A stretch of 30,737 nucleotides of DNA from Paracoccaceae bacterium (GTDB taxonomy: Bacteria > Pseudomonadota > Alphaproteobacteria > Rhodobacterales > Rhodobacteraceae): positions 1 to 30,737 of the forward strand of contig JAFIEC010000302.1 in assembly GCA_020832725.1 (NCBI GenBank). The letters run 5' to 3'. Below the pieces are notes generated by a model. The model was given only the letters and a program-made list of their open reading frames with translations, did no database searches and was not told the DNA's origin. Each line of letters starts with the position of its first letter. The first letter of the stretch is position 1. A program made the position numbers and the translations under genes. Below are positions 15,104 to 22,473 of the stretch, in pieces.

Positions 15104-17140
15104 CTAAAGACGTCGTCCGCGTGCCCTGTCATAGCTGATGCTTCCCACAAGATCGTCGAAGTTTCCCTTCTCCTGACGGTTGAGCTGAAGTCCGTTGGGC
15201 GCGGTGGTATAGTCTGCCCCTTCTTCGGCAAAGCTGCCGCGCGCGGCGCGCTCGCGGCTTTCCACTGCCCGCCCCAGACGCCATGTGATCCGCTCGTCGG
15301 CGCCGGTTCGGAAATCCTCCATCGCTTCCTCGAGTTCGGCGCGCGCAGCGCGGCCTGCGTTCAGCTTGGCCAGCTCCTCACCCAGGCCGAGGGCCGCCCG
15401 CGCGAGATCGCCGGGCGCGCGCAGCGCGGGGCTGTTGCGCACATGGCCCAATCGCAGCAGGGCCCCCAGCGGGTCGCCGCCCAGCCTGTCTTCCAGCGCC
15501 CTCATCAGGGTGGGGCCGTCATGACCCGGGCTTGCCCGCAATTCGGCAAGAACCGCTTCCAGAAGCCGGGATGCCTCCGGGTCGGAGAGGGTCAGCCCCT
15601 CCAGCTCGGCCTCGAAACGGGCGACCACCGGCGGGGTGGTGACGCAGATCGCCACGATCACCGCCTCTCGCAGGCGCTCCTCGTGCCGGGCGCTTGCGGC
15701 GGCTGCGGCCGCCATCGCCAGTGCCGAGCCCCGGGCGCTGTCGCTGGCAGGACCGGGGGCGGGGGCCCAGCCGGGGTTGCCGCCGCCAGTCCGGTCGCGG
15801 AACCCCGTGCGCGTGCCATTGCCGTTGCGCCCGCCAAAGCCCTGCCGGCGCATCCCGGAACCGAACAGGTCGGCCCTGAACTCCCGAAGGGCCGCGCGCG
15901 TATGCTCCCGGATCGAGGGGTCGCCGATCGTTGCCACGAGCTTGCGCAGGCGTGCATCCAGCGCCGCGCGCCGCTCCGGGCTGTCAAAGACCTGCCCTTC
16001 GGTCTCGCGCTTCCACAGCAGGTCCACCATGGGGCGCGCGCCGTCCAGCACGGCTGCCATCGCCCCGGCCCCGGCGGCGCGGATCAGGTCGTCCGGATCC
16101 TGTCCTGCGGGCAGCAACGCAAAGCGCAGCCCCTGTCCGGCCTCGATCAGCGGCAGTGCAAGGTCGATCAGCCGATGCGCGGCGCGCAGGCCCGCCGTAT
16201 CGCCGTCCAGCGCGATAACCGGTTCGGGCGAGATGCGCCACAACATGCGCAGCTGTGTTTCCGTGATCGCGGTTCCAAGCGGCGCGACCGCAGCCTCGAA
16301 TCCCGCCTCCGACAGTGCGATGACATCCATGTAGCCCTCGGACACCACAAGGGTCTGCCCCCCCCCGGCCGCCGCGCGAGCGGGCGCGATATTGTACAGG
16401 CTGCGCCCCTTGTCGAACAGCGCCGTCTGGGGCGAGTTGAGGTATTTGGCCTGGGCATCGGACGACATCGCCCGCCCGCCAAACCCGATGCAGCGCCCGC
16501 GTCCGTCGCGGATGGGAAAGACGATGCGATCACGCATCCGCTCGTAGACCGAGCCGCCCGCTTCGGGCCGCGCCGCAAGCCCGGCCGCGATGATCGCCTC
16601 CTCGTCGAGGCCGCGCCCGCGCAGATGGGCCAGCAGCGGCGCGCCGCCCCCCGGGGCATAGCCAAGGCCGAACCGCTCCCAGCATTCGGGGCCGCGGCCC
16701 CGCCCTTCCAGATAGGATCGTGCCGCAGCACCCGCCGCGCCGCGCAGGGCACGGGCATAGAAGCGCGCGGCTTCCTCCAGCACCTCGGAGAGGCCGCGCC
16801 CGGCCTCGTCGCGGGCCCGCGCCGCCGGGTCGCGGGCCGGCATCGGCATCCCGGCCTCCCGCGCAAGCACCTCCACCGCCTCGAGAAAGCTCATGTTTTC
16901 GCTCTCGCGCAGAAAGGTCAGGGCATCACCCTTCGCATGGCAGCCAAAGCAGTAGTAGAAGCCCTTGCGGTCATCGACATGAAAGCTCGCGGTCTTTTCC
17001 TGATGAAACGGACATGGCGCCCAGAAATCGCCCTTGGCGGTATTGGTCTTGCGCATGTCCCACGACACCTTGCGCGCCACTACCTGCGCCAGCGAGGTGC
17101 GACCGCGAAGCTCGTCGAGAAAACCGGTTGGCAAGGACAT
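15104..17140 (-). CDS. dnaG: DNA primase DnaG
   Basis: The 678-residue protein is the replication primase, which makes RNA primers for DnaB-coupled synthesis. The N-terminal CHC2 zinc-binding domain has C43, H46, C64 and C67 in CPFHQEKTASF and YYCFGCHAKGD. The catalytic RNAP domain follows (RIVFPIRDGRGRCIGFGGR), then TOPRIM with VVSEGYMDVIAL and the metal-binding ALDGDTAG. The C-terminal helicase-binding part is long and Arg/Gly-rich in its linker. The frame is open to a TTG at 17182, but ATG at 17140 gives the conserved N-terminus (MSLPTGFLDELRGRTSLAQV), so it is preferred. It is upstream of rpoD in the same direction. Confidence 0.96.
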   Translation of the reverse strand: MSLPTGFLDELRGRTSLAQVVARKVSWDMRKTNTAKGDFWAPCPFHQEKTASFHVDDRKGFYYCFGCHAKGDALTFLRESENMSFLEAVEVLAREAGMPMPARDPAARARDEAGRGLSEVLEEAARFYARALRGAAGAAARSYLEGRGRGPECWERFGLGYAPGGGAPLLAHLRGRGLDEEAIIAAGLAARPEAGGSVYERMRDRIVFPIRDGRGRCIGFGGRAMSSDAQAKYLNSPQTALFDKGRSLYNIAPARAAAGGGQTLVVSEGYMDVIALSEAGFEAAVAPLGTAITETQLRMLWRISPEPVIALDGDTAGLRAAHRLIDLALPLIEAGQGLRFALLPAGQDPDDLIRAAGAGAMAAVLDGARPMVDLLWKRETEGQVFDSPERRAALDARLRKLVATIGDPSIREHTRAALREFRADLFGSGMRRQGFGGRNGNGTRTGFRDRTGGGNPGWAPAPGPASDSARGSALAMAAAAAASARHEERLREAVIVAICVTTPPVVARFEAELEGLTLSDPEASRLLEAVLAELRASPGHDGPTLMRALEDRLGGDPLGALLRLGHVRNSPALRAPGDLARAALGLGEELAKLNAGRAARAELEEAMEDFRTGADERITWRLGRAVESRERAARGSFAEEGADYTTAPNGLQLNRQEKGNFDDLVGSISYDRARGRRL

Positions 17141-17229
17141 CCCGGCAATATCGGGTGCGTCCACGTCCGAGACAAGAGGCAAGCGCCGCCCGCGTGGTCC
17201 TGATCCGGCGCGGCAGGTACGGCCCGCAT

Positions 17230-17247
17230 GCGGCCCCGGGGGGCCGC
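17230..17247. terminator. GC-rich hairpin immediately after the DUF6476 stop codon
   Basis: GCGGCCCC (17230-17237) and GGGGCCGC (17240-17247) form a perfect eight-base stem separated by two bases, adjoining the DUF6476 stop codon. On the transcribed (minus) strand it is not followed by a U tract. It could end DUF6476 transcription before dnaG or stabilise the mRNA 3' end. Confidence 0.45.
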
Positions 17248-17592
17248 TCAGGGGGCGGGTCTGATCTCGATCTGCTGGAGCAGCGTCCCGCTGGCGGCGT
17301 CGAAGATCACGATCTGCTGTGCGTCGGCCACCGCGAACCAGTCCGGCCCTCTGGTAAAGACCTGCGCCTCCATGCCCGACGGAAGCGTGACCGCCTCGGG
17401 CAGGGCAAGGGCGTTCTGTCCACCGGGTCCCGGAAAACGCAGCACCACAACCGCGACGATGGTGACAATCCCTGCGATCATGGTAAGCGTCAGCGCCGTC
17501 ACGAGGCGGCGCAGGAAGACCAGTTGCGCAATCTCCCTGCCGCTGTCCTGCGTGCCGTCCCGCTGCCCGCCCGCGCCTTCTGGAGCCGTCAT
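17248..17592 (-). CDS. DUF6476 family single-pass membrane protein
   Basis: The 114-residue protein has a short polar N-terminus, one membrane segment at about residues 29-51 (TALTLTMIAGIVTIVAVVVL) and a C-terminal periplasmic domain with LPSGMEAQVFTRGPDWFAVA and IVIFDAASGTLLQQIEI. This pattern is that of DUF6476, a small alphaproteobacterial family of unknown function. GGAGGTG precedes the ATG with good spacing and fixes the start, although the frame is open upstream. The ATG overlaps the divergent rluD ATG within CATG (17590-17593). No function is proposed. Confidence 0.85.
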   Translation of the reverse strand: MTAPEGAGGQRDGTQDSGREIAQLVFLRRLVTALTLTMIAGIVTIVAVVVLRFPGPGGQNALALPEAVTLPSGMEAQVFTRGPDWFAVADAQQIVIFDAASGTLLQQIEIRPAP

Positions 17593-18658
17593 GCCCGCAC
17601 CTCCGACTTCCTCGCTTGCGGTCGTGATGCCCGAAGACCCCCCGCGTCGCCTAGATAAGGCGCTGGCGCTTGCGCTGCCAGAGGAAGCCGAGATCAGCCG
17701 CACCCGCATCGCCCGCCTGATCGAGGCGGGTGCCGTGGCGCGTCTGGGGCCTCTGGGGCGCGAGGTGGTGACCAGCCTCAAGGCCCCTGTCGCGGCGGGC
17801 GAGGTCTGGGAGATCATCCTGCCCGAGCCAGAGGCCGCCGTGGCGCTGCCAGAGGCGATCCCGCTGGACATCATCCACGAGGATGACGCGCTTGTCGTCG
17901 TGAACAAGCCCGCGGGCATGGTCGTGCACCCCGCGCCGGGGGCGTCCAGCGGCACGCTTGTGAATGCGCTGCTGCATCATTGCGGCGACAGCCTTTCGGG
18001 GGTGGGCGGGGTGCGCAGGCCCGGCATCGTGCACCGGATCGACAAGGACACGACCGGCCTTCTGGTCGTGGCCAAGACCGATGCGGCGCATCAGGCCCTT
18101 GCCGTGCAATTCGCGCGACACAGCGTCGAGCGCGAATACCGCGCGGTCGTGCACGGACTGCCCGACAGGGCCGAGCCGCGGCTGGCGGGTCTGGCGGGGG
18201 TCGGGTTCGAGCCCGGGGGCGTGGTGCGAATCGCCCTGCCGCTGGGCCGCCACCGGACCGACCGGCAGCGCATGGCGGTGACCCCGGGACGCGGGCGGCA
18301 TGCCGTCACGCGCTTTCGTGTGGTGGAGGGGCTGGGAGAGGGCGGGCGGGCGGCAGCATTGCTCGAATGTCGGCTGGAGACGGGCCGGACGCATCAGATC
18401 CGGGTCCACCTTGCCCATGTCGGCCATCCCCTGCTGGGCGATCCGGTCTATGGGAGCGGTCGGCGCGGTGCCGGTCGCGGGCTGGCCCCCGAGGCGGCCG
18501 CCGTCGTGACGGCGTTTCGCCGGCAGGCGCTCCATGCCGCGACCCTTGGCTTCGAGCATCCTGACGACAGCCGGCCCATGCGCTTTGTCGCGCCATTGCC
18601 GGACGACATGGCAGGGCTGGTCGCAGCGCTGCGTGGCGGAGGGCCGATACGGGCGTGA
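17591..18658 (+). CDS. rluD: RluA family 23S rRNA pseudouridine synthase (RluD-type)
   Basis: The 355-residue protein has an N-terminal S4-like segment (about residues 18-80, with SRTRIARLIEAGAVARLG) and an RluA-family catalytic domain with VVNKPAGMVVHPAPG and HRIDKDTTGLLVVAK; D151 in HRID is the catalytic aspartate. RGRTHQIRVHL-type sequence (ETGRTHQIRVHLAHVGHPLL) forms the active-site floor. RluD makes pseudouridines in helix 69 of 23S rRNA; assignment to RluD rather than RluC rests on overall similarity. The ATG at 17591 has GGAG at 17582-17585 and overlaps the DUF6476 start; a second ATG at 17627 is also possible and would remove the overlap. rpoH follows in the same direction. Confidence 0.92.
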   Translation: MPAPPTSSLAVVMPEDPPRRLDKALALALPEEAEISRTRIARLIEAGAVARLGPLGREVVTSLKAPVAAGEVWEIILPEPEAAVALPEAIPLDIIHEDDALVVVNKPAGMVVHPAPGASSGTLVNALLHHCGDSLSGVGGVRRPGIVHRIDKDTTGLLVVAKTDAAHQALAVQFARHSVEREYRAVVHGLPDRAEPRLAGLAGVGFEPGGVVRIALPLGRHRTDRQRMAVTPGRGRHAVTRFRVVEGLGEGGRAAALLECRLETGRTHQIRVHLAHVGHPLLGDPVYGSGRRGAGRGLAPEAAAVVTAFRRQALHAATLGFEHPDDSRPMRFVAPLPDDMAGLVAALRGGGPIRA

Positions 18659-18665
18659 TCACGCC
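18652..18665. repeat. 14-base perfect palindrome at the rluD stop codon
   Basis: GGCGTGATCACGCC reads the same on both strands and includes the rluD TGA. It has no loop, so it suits protein binding or an end of duplex better than a hairpin terminator. It lies about 20 bases upstream of the predicted rpoH -35 box. Confidence 0.6.
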
Positions 18666-18683
18666 TATGTCAAGGTGCTGTCA

Positions 18684-18712
18684 TTGAAACATGACACCCG
18701 ATTCTTTACTGT
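18684..18712 (+). promoter_or_regulatory. candidate sigma70 promoter for rpoH
   Basis: TTGAAA (18684-18689) and TACTGT (18707-18712) are separated by 17 bases, the best promoter match in the window. The predicted start near 18720 leaves a leader of about 110 bases. Just downstream TTTGCGTAAG (18712-18721) is repeated as TTTGCGTGAG (18724-18733). Confidence 0.6.
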
Positions 18713-18831
18713 TTGCGTAAGGTTTTGCGTGAGCATGCCCTGCGGCCCTGCCACCGGGGCATGTGGCGCGGAAACGAAAGTGAGGCGAGGGCCGCCCCGC
18801 AGAGGGTGGCGCGACAGGAAGGACAGGCAAC

Positions 18832-19728
18832 ATGAGCAACTACGCCAATCTGCCGGCTCCCTCCCCGGAACAGGGGCTGAACCGCTATCTTCAGGAGATC
18901 CGGCGCTTTCCCATGCTCGAGCAGCATGAGGAATACATGCTGGCCAAGCGCTGGGTGGACCATCAGGATACCGAGGCGGCCCATCGCCTCGTGACCAGTC
19001 ACCTGCGCCTCGCCGCCAAGATCGCCATGGGCTATCGCGGCTATGGACTGCCCACCGCCGAGGTCATCTCCGAGGCCAATGTCGGACTGATGCAGGCGGT
19101 CAAGCGGTTCGATCCAGAGCGCGGCTTTCGCCTTGCGACCTACGCCATGTGGTGGATCCGCGCCTCGATTCAGGAATACATCCTGCGCTCGTGGTCGCTG
19201 GTAAAGCTCGGCACCACCAGCGCCCAGAAAAAGCTGTTCTTCAACCTGCGCAAGGCAAAAGCCCGCATCGGCGCGCTGGAGGAGGGGGACCTGCGCCCCG
19301 AAAACGTGGCACGCATCGCCCATGACCTCAATGTCACCGAGGAGGAGGTCATCTCGATGAACCGCCGCCTCTCGGGTTCGGATGCCTCGCTCAATGCCCA
19401 GATCGGCTCGGATGGCGACGGCTCCACCGAATGGCAGGACTGGCTGGAGGACGACAGCGCCGATCAGGCCGGCGAATATGCCGAGCGCGACGAACTGCAG
19501 GCCCGCCAGGCGCTTCTGGAACAGGCGATGGATGTGCTGAACGAGCGAGAGCGCGACATTCTGGTGCAGCGCAAGCTGCAGGACACGCCCACCACTCTGG
19601 AAGAGCTTTCCGGCCAATACGGCGTGAGCCGCGAGCGGATCCGGCAGATCGAGGTGCGCGCTTTCGAAAAGCTTCAGGAGCGGATGCGGGAACTTGCGCG
19701 GGACAGCGGCCTGATGCCCGCCGCCTGA
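18832..19728 (+). CDS. rpoH: heat-shock sigma factor RpoH (sigma32)
   Basis: The 298-residue protein is an RpoH-type sigma factor that directs RNA polymerase to heat-shock promoters. Region 2 has NVGLMQAVKRFDPERGFRLA and TYAMWWIRASIQEYILRSWS. The diagnostic RpoH box QKKLFFNLR is at residues 132-140; it is used for core binding and chaperone/protease control. Region 4 ends GVSRERIRQIEVRAFEKLQE. There is no region 1.1, which separates it from RpoD. An AGGACAGGCAAC stretch just before the ATG supports the start. Many Rhodobacterales carry two RpoH paralogues; this sequence alone does not say which one it is. It converges on purK with a GC hairpin between. Confidence 0.95.
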   Translation: MSNYANLPAPSPEQGLNRYLQEIRRFPMLEQHEEYMLAKRWVDHQDTEAAHRLVTSHLRLAAKIAMGYRGYGLPTAEVISEANVGLMQAVKRFDPERGFRLATYAMWWIRASIQEYILRSWSLVKLGTTSAQKKLFFNLRKAKARIGALEEGDLRPENVARIAHDLNVTEEEVISMNRRLSGSDASLNAQIGSDGDGSTEWQDWLEDDSADQAGEYAERDELQARQALLEQAMDVLNERERDILVQRKLQDTPTTLEELSGQYGVSRERIRQIEVRAFEKLQERMRELARDSGLMPAA

Positions 19729-19737
19729 CCCGGCGTC

Positions 19738-19752
19738 GCCCCGCTCCGGGGC
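19738..19752. terminator. candidate terminator between rpoH and purK
   Basis: GCCCCG (19738-19743), CTC and CGGGGC (19747-19752) form a perfect six-base stem in the 30-base gap between the convergent stop codons. No U tract follows on either strand, so it is a moderate candidate. Confidence 0.45.
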
Positions 19753-19758
19753 CCGCTC

Positions 19759-20841
19759 TCAACCCGCTCGCGGGCGCACCCGGTTCACGTGACCCATCTT
19801 GCGCCCCGGGCGGGCCTCGCCCTTGCCATAGAGGTGCAGTCGCGCGGTGGGGTCGGCGGCCAGCGCGGCCCATGTCTCGACATCACCGCCCAGCAGGTTG
19901 GTCATCTCCACATCCGCGTGGCGCGCCCCGTCGCCCAGCGGCCAGCCGCAGATCGCGCGCAGGTGTTGCTCGAACTGGTCCACAGCACAGCCGGCCTCTG
20001 TCCAGTGGCCGGAATTGTGCACGCGAGGTGCAATCTCGTTGACCACAAGGCCCGACTGCGTGACGAACAGCTCCACCCCCATGACACCGACATAGTCGAG
20101 CGCGCCAAGGATGCGCCCGGCCAGCAGCACCGCATCGGTCTGCACGCTCCGGGGCAGGGGGGCCGGCACCTGCGTGCGGTGCAGGATGCCGCCCCGATGC
20201 TCATTCAATCCCGGATCGAAACAGGCAACTTCGCCCGACAATCCCCGGGCTGCGATCACCGATATCTCGGCGCTGAAGTTCACGACCCCCTCGAGGATGC
20301 AGGATGTCTGTCCCATCCCGGACAGCGCCGCGCCAAGTGCCGCAAGATCATCTATGCGGGCCTGCCCCTTGCCGTCATAGCCCATGCGCCGGGTCTTGAG
20401 GATCGAGGGCAGGCCGGTCGCGGCGATCGCCGCGGCCTCTGAGCCGGGCGCGATCTCGGCAAAGGGCGCAGTCGCAAGGCCGATGCCCGCCAGAAAGCGC
20501 TTTTCCGCCAACCGGTCCTGACTTGCCTCCAGCGCCCGGGCCGAGGGCCGCACCGGCACCTGCGCCGACAGGCGTTCGACCATCGCAAGGGGGATGTTCT
20601 CGAATTCATAGGTGATCACATCGACCGCCGAAGCGAACCGACCGAGCGCCTCGGCGTCATCCCAGTCCGCGACGGTGGTGGCCCCGGCCAGCGCATGGGC
20701 GGGGGCCCGCGGGTCGGGGTCGTAGACATGCGCGACAAGGCCCATGCGAGCGGCGGCCATGGCCAGCATCCGCCCCAGTTGCCCGCCGCCCAGGATGCCC
20801 ACCCGCGCGCCGGGAGACAGGGGTTCGGGCGGGCTACTCAT
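19759..20841 (-). CDS. purK: N5-carboxyaminoimidazole ribonucleotide synthase PurK
   Basis: The 360-residue ATP-grasp enzyme converts AIR, ATP and bicarbonate to N5-CAIR in de novo purine synthesis. The N-terminus has VGILGGGQLGRMLAMAAARM, the PurK nucleotide-site motif. DVITYEFENIP follows, and the ATP-grasp domain has LPSILKTRRMGYDGKGQ, ILEGVVNFSAEISVI and VNEIAPRVHNSGHWT. The frame is open to 20913, but ATG at 20841 leads directly into the conserved start. This start overlaps the end of purE by eight bases, so purE-purK form an operon and their products act in sequence. Confidence 0.95.
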   Translation of the reverse strand: MSSPPEPLSPGARVGILGGGQLGRMLAMAAARMGLVAHVYDPDPRAPAHALAGATTVADWDDAEALGRFASAVDVITYEFENIPLAMVERLSAQVPVRPSARALEASQDRLAEKRFLAGIGLATAPFAEIAPGSEAAAIAATGLPSILKTRRMGYDGKGQARIDDLAALGAALSGMGQTSCILEGVVNFSAEISVIAARGLSGEVACFDPGLNEHRGGILHRTQVPAPLPRSVQTDAVLLAGRILGALDYVGVMGVELFVTQSGLVVNEIAPRVHNSGHWTEAGCAVDQFEQHLRAICGWPLGDGARHADVEMTNLLGGDVETWAALAADPTARLHLYGKGEARPGRKMGHVNRVRPRAG

Positions 20842-21322
20842 CGACCGGAACCTCACCGACACCCGCCGAGAGCGCCGCGCGCCACTGGGCCAGCCGCGCG
20901 GCCAGCGCGCCATCCGACAGCGCCAGGATCTGGGCCGCCATCAGCGCCGCATTCGCTGCACCCGAAGCCCCGATCGCCATTGTGGCCACCGGATAGCCCC
21001 GGGGCATCTGCACGATGGAATAGAGGCTGTCGACGCCCGAAAGCGCGCGGCTTTGCACCGGCACGCCGATCACCGGCAGCAGGGTCTTGGAGGCCACCAT
21101 CCCGGGCAGGTGGGCCGCGCCGCCCGCGCCTGCGACGATCACCCGCAGCCCGCGCTCCGCGGCCCCGTTGGCATAATCCCACAGCCGGTCGGGCGTGCGA
21201 TGGGCCGAGACGATCCGCGTCTCGAAGGCGATGTCCAGCGCGGCCAGCAATTCGGTGGCCTCGCGCATCGTGGGCCAGTCGGACTGGCTGCCCATGATCA
21301 CGCCCACATCGATGCGGCTCAT
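20834..21322 (-). CDS. purE: N5-CAIR mutase PurE (class I)
   Basis: The 162-residue protein is class I PurE, which moves the carboxyl group of N5-CAIR to C4 to give CAIR. MGSQSDWPTM, the catalytic SAHRTPDRL and GAGGAAHLPGMVA are all present. The C-terminal region PVATMAIGASGAANAALMAA is also typical. It depends on PurK to supply N5-CAIR, and the downstream purK start overlaps its stop. The ATG at 21322 gives the conserved N-terminus. The YdcH-like gene lies 18 bases upstream in the same direction. Confidence 0.96.
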   Translation of the reverse strand: MSRIDVGVIMGSQSDWPTMREATELLAALDIAFETRIVSAHRTPDRLWDYANGAAERGLRVIVAGAGGAAHLPGMVASKTLLPVIGVPVQSRALSGVDSLYSIVQMPRGYPVATMAIGASGAANAALMAAQILALSDGALAARLAQWRAALSAGVGEVPVDE

Positions 21323-21340
21323 GGCGCGTCTCCTCTGGTT

Positions 21341-21559
21341 TCAGGCGATGATGTCGGGGGTGAGTTCATCCTCGATCCGGGAGATCCGGTCCTTGAGCAG
21401 CAGCTTCTGCTTCTTCAGGCGGCGCAGTGTCAGCGGATCGGCACGCCCCGCCTCATCCAGCGCCGCGATGGCGGCGTCAAGGTCCCTGTGCTCGCGCCGC
21501 ATCACCTCGAGCTTCACGCGCAGCACGTCCTCGTGGCTCATGGTGGGCGGTTCGGTCAT
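21341..21559 (-). CDS. YdcH family (DUF465) small coiled-coil protein
   Basis: This 72-residue protein has the DUF465/YdcH signature: EHRDLDAAIAAL, a short turn with GRADPLTLRRLKKQKLLLKD, and RISRIEDEL at the end. It is predicted to be two charged helices forming an antiparallel coiled coil in the cytoplasm. The family function is not known. The ATG at 21559 is used here; an ATG at 21541 (giving MSHEDVLR) is equally plausible, since neither has a strong ribosome binding site. It is transcribed towards purE, 18 bases away, and is divergent from hsp20. Confidence 0.85.
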   Translation of the reverse strand: MTEPPTMSHEDVLRVKLEVMRREHRDLDAAIAALDEAGRADPLTLRRLKKQKLLLKDRISRIEDELTPDIIA

Positions 21560-21662
21560 TCGGGCACTCGGGTCGCTCGGCGCCCCTGCGGCGCGGTGAC
21601 GGTGCTTCCTCATACAGCCCATGCCGGGCCGGGGAAAGGATTTGTCGCGCGGCATGGAGGCA

Positions 21663-21692
21663 CTTGCGGGATGGTGCCTGCGCGCCCATATT
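21663..21692 (+). promoter_or_regulatory. candidate RpoH (sigma32) heat-shock promoter for hsp20
   Basis: CTTGCGG (21663-21669) and CCCATATT (21685-21692) are separated by 15 bases, matching the sigma32 pattern CTTGAAA, 11-16 bases, CCCAT-T. It lies about 57 bases upstream of the hsp20 start, the expected place for such a promoter. The rest of 21560-21749 shows no other clear element. Confidence 0.6.
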
Positions 21693-21749
21693 TTCAGCGG
21701 GTCGCCGAAACGGGGCCCCGCGAGGTCGCTTGAAACAAGGACTGGAACG

Positions 21750-22163
21750 ATGACCAAGATGTCGCTGGGAACGCATCCCTTTCTGCTCGGCTTTGAACAG
21801 CTGGAGCGTCTGGTGGAACGGACTGCCAAGGCTGGAAACGACGGCTATCCGCCTTACAACATCGAGCAATGCGGGGATAACGCCTATCGCATCACGCTTG
21901 CGCTGGCCGGGTTCTCGGAGGGCGATCTGTCGATCACGCTGGAGGATCGGCAACTCGTGATCCGCGGACGTCAGGTCGACGATACCGAGGAGCGGGTGTT
22001 CCTGCACAGAGGCATCGCCGCACGCCAGTTCCAGAGGAGCTTCGTTCTGGCCGAAGGGGTGGAGGTCGCCGGGGCCACCATGGAGAACGGGCTTCTGCAT
22101 GTCGATCTGCGCCGTCAGGTGCCCGATACCATCGTCCAGACCATCCGCATCGAGCGCAAGTAA
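21750..22163 (+). CDS. small heat-shock protein, Hsp20/IbpA family
   Basis: The 137-residue protein is a small heat-shock chaperone that holds unfolding proteins until refolding. It has the alpha-crystallin domain from about residue 33, with YPPYNIEQCGDNAYRITLAL, and ends with an I-x-I-type tail in QTIRIERK. AFQR-type sequence RQFQRSFVLAEGVEV and TMENGLLHVDL are typical of class A alphaproteobacterial Hsp20. The start was set by AAGGA at 21737-21741 and by the family's N-terminus (MTKMSLGTHPFLLGFEQLER); the frame is open upstream. A sigma32-like promoter precedes it. The DUF1150 gene follows ten bases later, a known alphaproteobacterial pairing. Confidence 0.93.
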   Translation: MTKMSLGTHPFLLGFEQLERLVERTAKAGNDGYPPYNIEQCGDNAYRITLALAGFSEGDLSITLEDRQLVIRGRQVDDTEERVFLHRGIAARQFQRSFVLAEGVEVAGATMENGLLHVDLRRQVPDTIVQTIRIERK

Positions 22164-22173
22164 GGGGGACAGA

Positions 22174-22401
22174 ATGGACCAGAGATTCGAAATCGACCTC
22201 GGCGACAAGGAGCGCATCGTCTATGTGCGCCCCGTGTTGGTAAAGGACCTGCCTCAGGAATTGCGCGGGCAACTGGGTGGGGTGGAGACGATCTATTCCG
22301 TCCACAGCCCCGACGGACAGCGGATTGCCCTGGTGCGCGACCGCAACATGGCGTTCGTTCTGGCCCGCCAGAACGATCTGGCCCCCGTCAGCGCCCACTG
22401 A
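22174..22401 (+). CDS. DUF1150 family small protein
   Basis: The 75-residue protein matches DUF1150: YVRPVLVKDLPQELRGQL, then SVHSPDGQRIALVRDRNMAF. The family is often found directly after hsp20 genes in Alphaproteobacteria, as here, which suggests a role in the heat-shock response, but the function is unknown. AGGGGG at 22164-22169 is a good ribosome binding site overlapping the end of hsp20. A GC-rich hairpin follows. Confidence 0.88.
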   Translation: MDQRFEIDLGDKERIVYVRPVLVKDLPQELRGQLGGVETIYSVHSPDGQRIALVRDRNMAFVLARQNDLAPVSAH

Positions 22402-22429
22402 GCGCCGAAAGCCTTGCAGAGCGCGTGGG

Positions 22430-22447
22430 GGGCGCGTCGCCGCGCCC
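22430..22447 (+). terminator. candidate terminator after hsp20-DUF1150
   Basis: GGGCGCG (22430-22436), TCGC and CGCGCCC (22441-22447) form a perfect seven-base stem, extendable with G:C and G:U pairs, followed by CTCCCTTGTCTC. It sits between DUF1150 and the convergent autotransporter gene. Confidence 0.5.
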
Positions 22448-22473
22448 TCCCTTGTCTCGGGCGCGGGCCCCGG

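Noticed and set aside
21560..21749. CIRCE (HrcA) element before hsp20
   Set aside because: I searched for the TTAGCACTC/GAGTGCTAA inverted repeat and did not find it; the sigma32-like promoter explains the region better.
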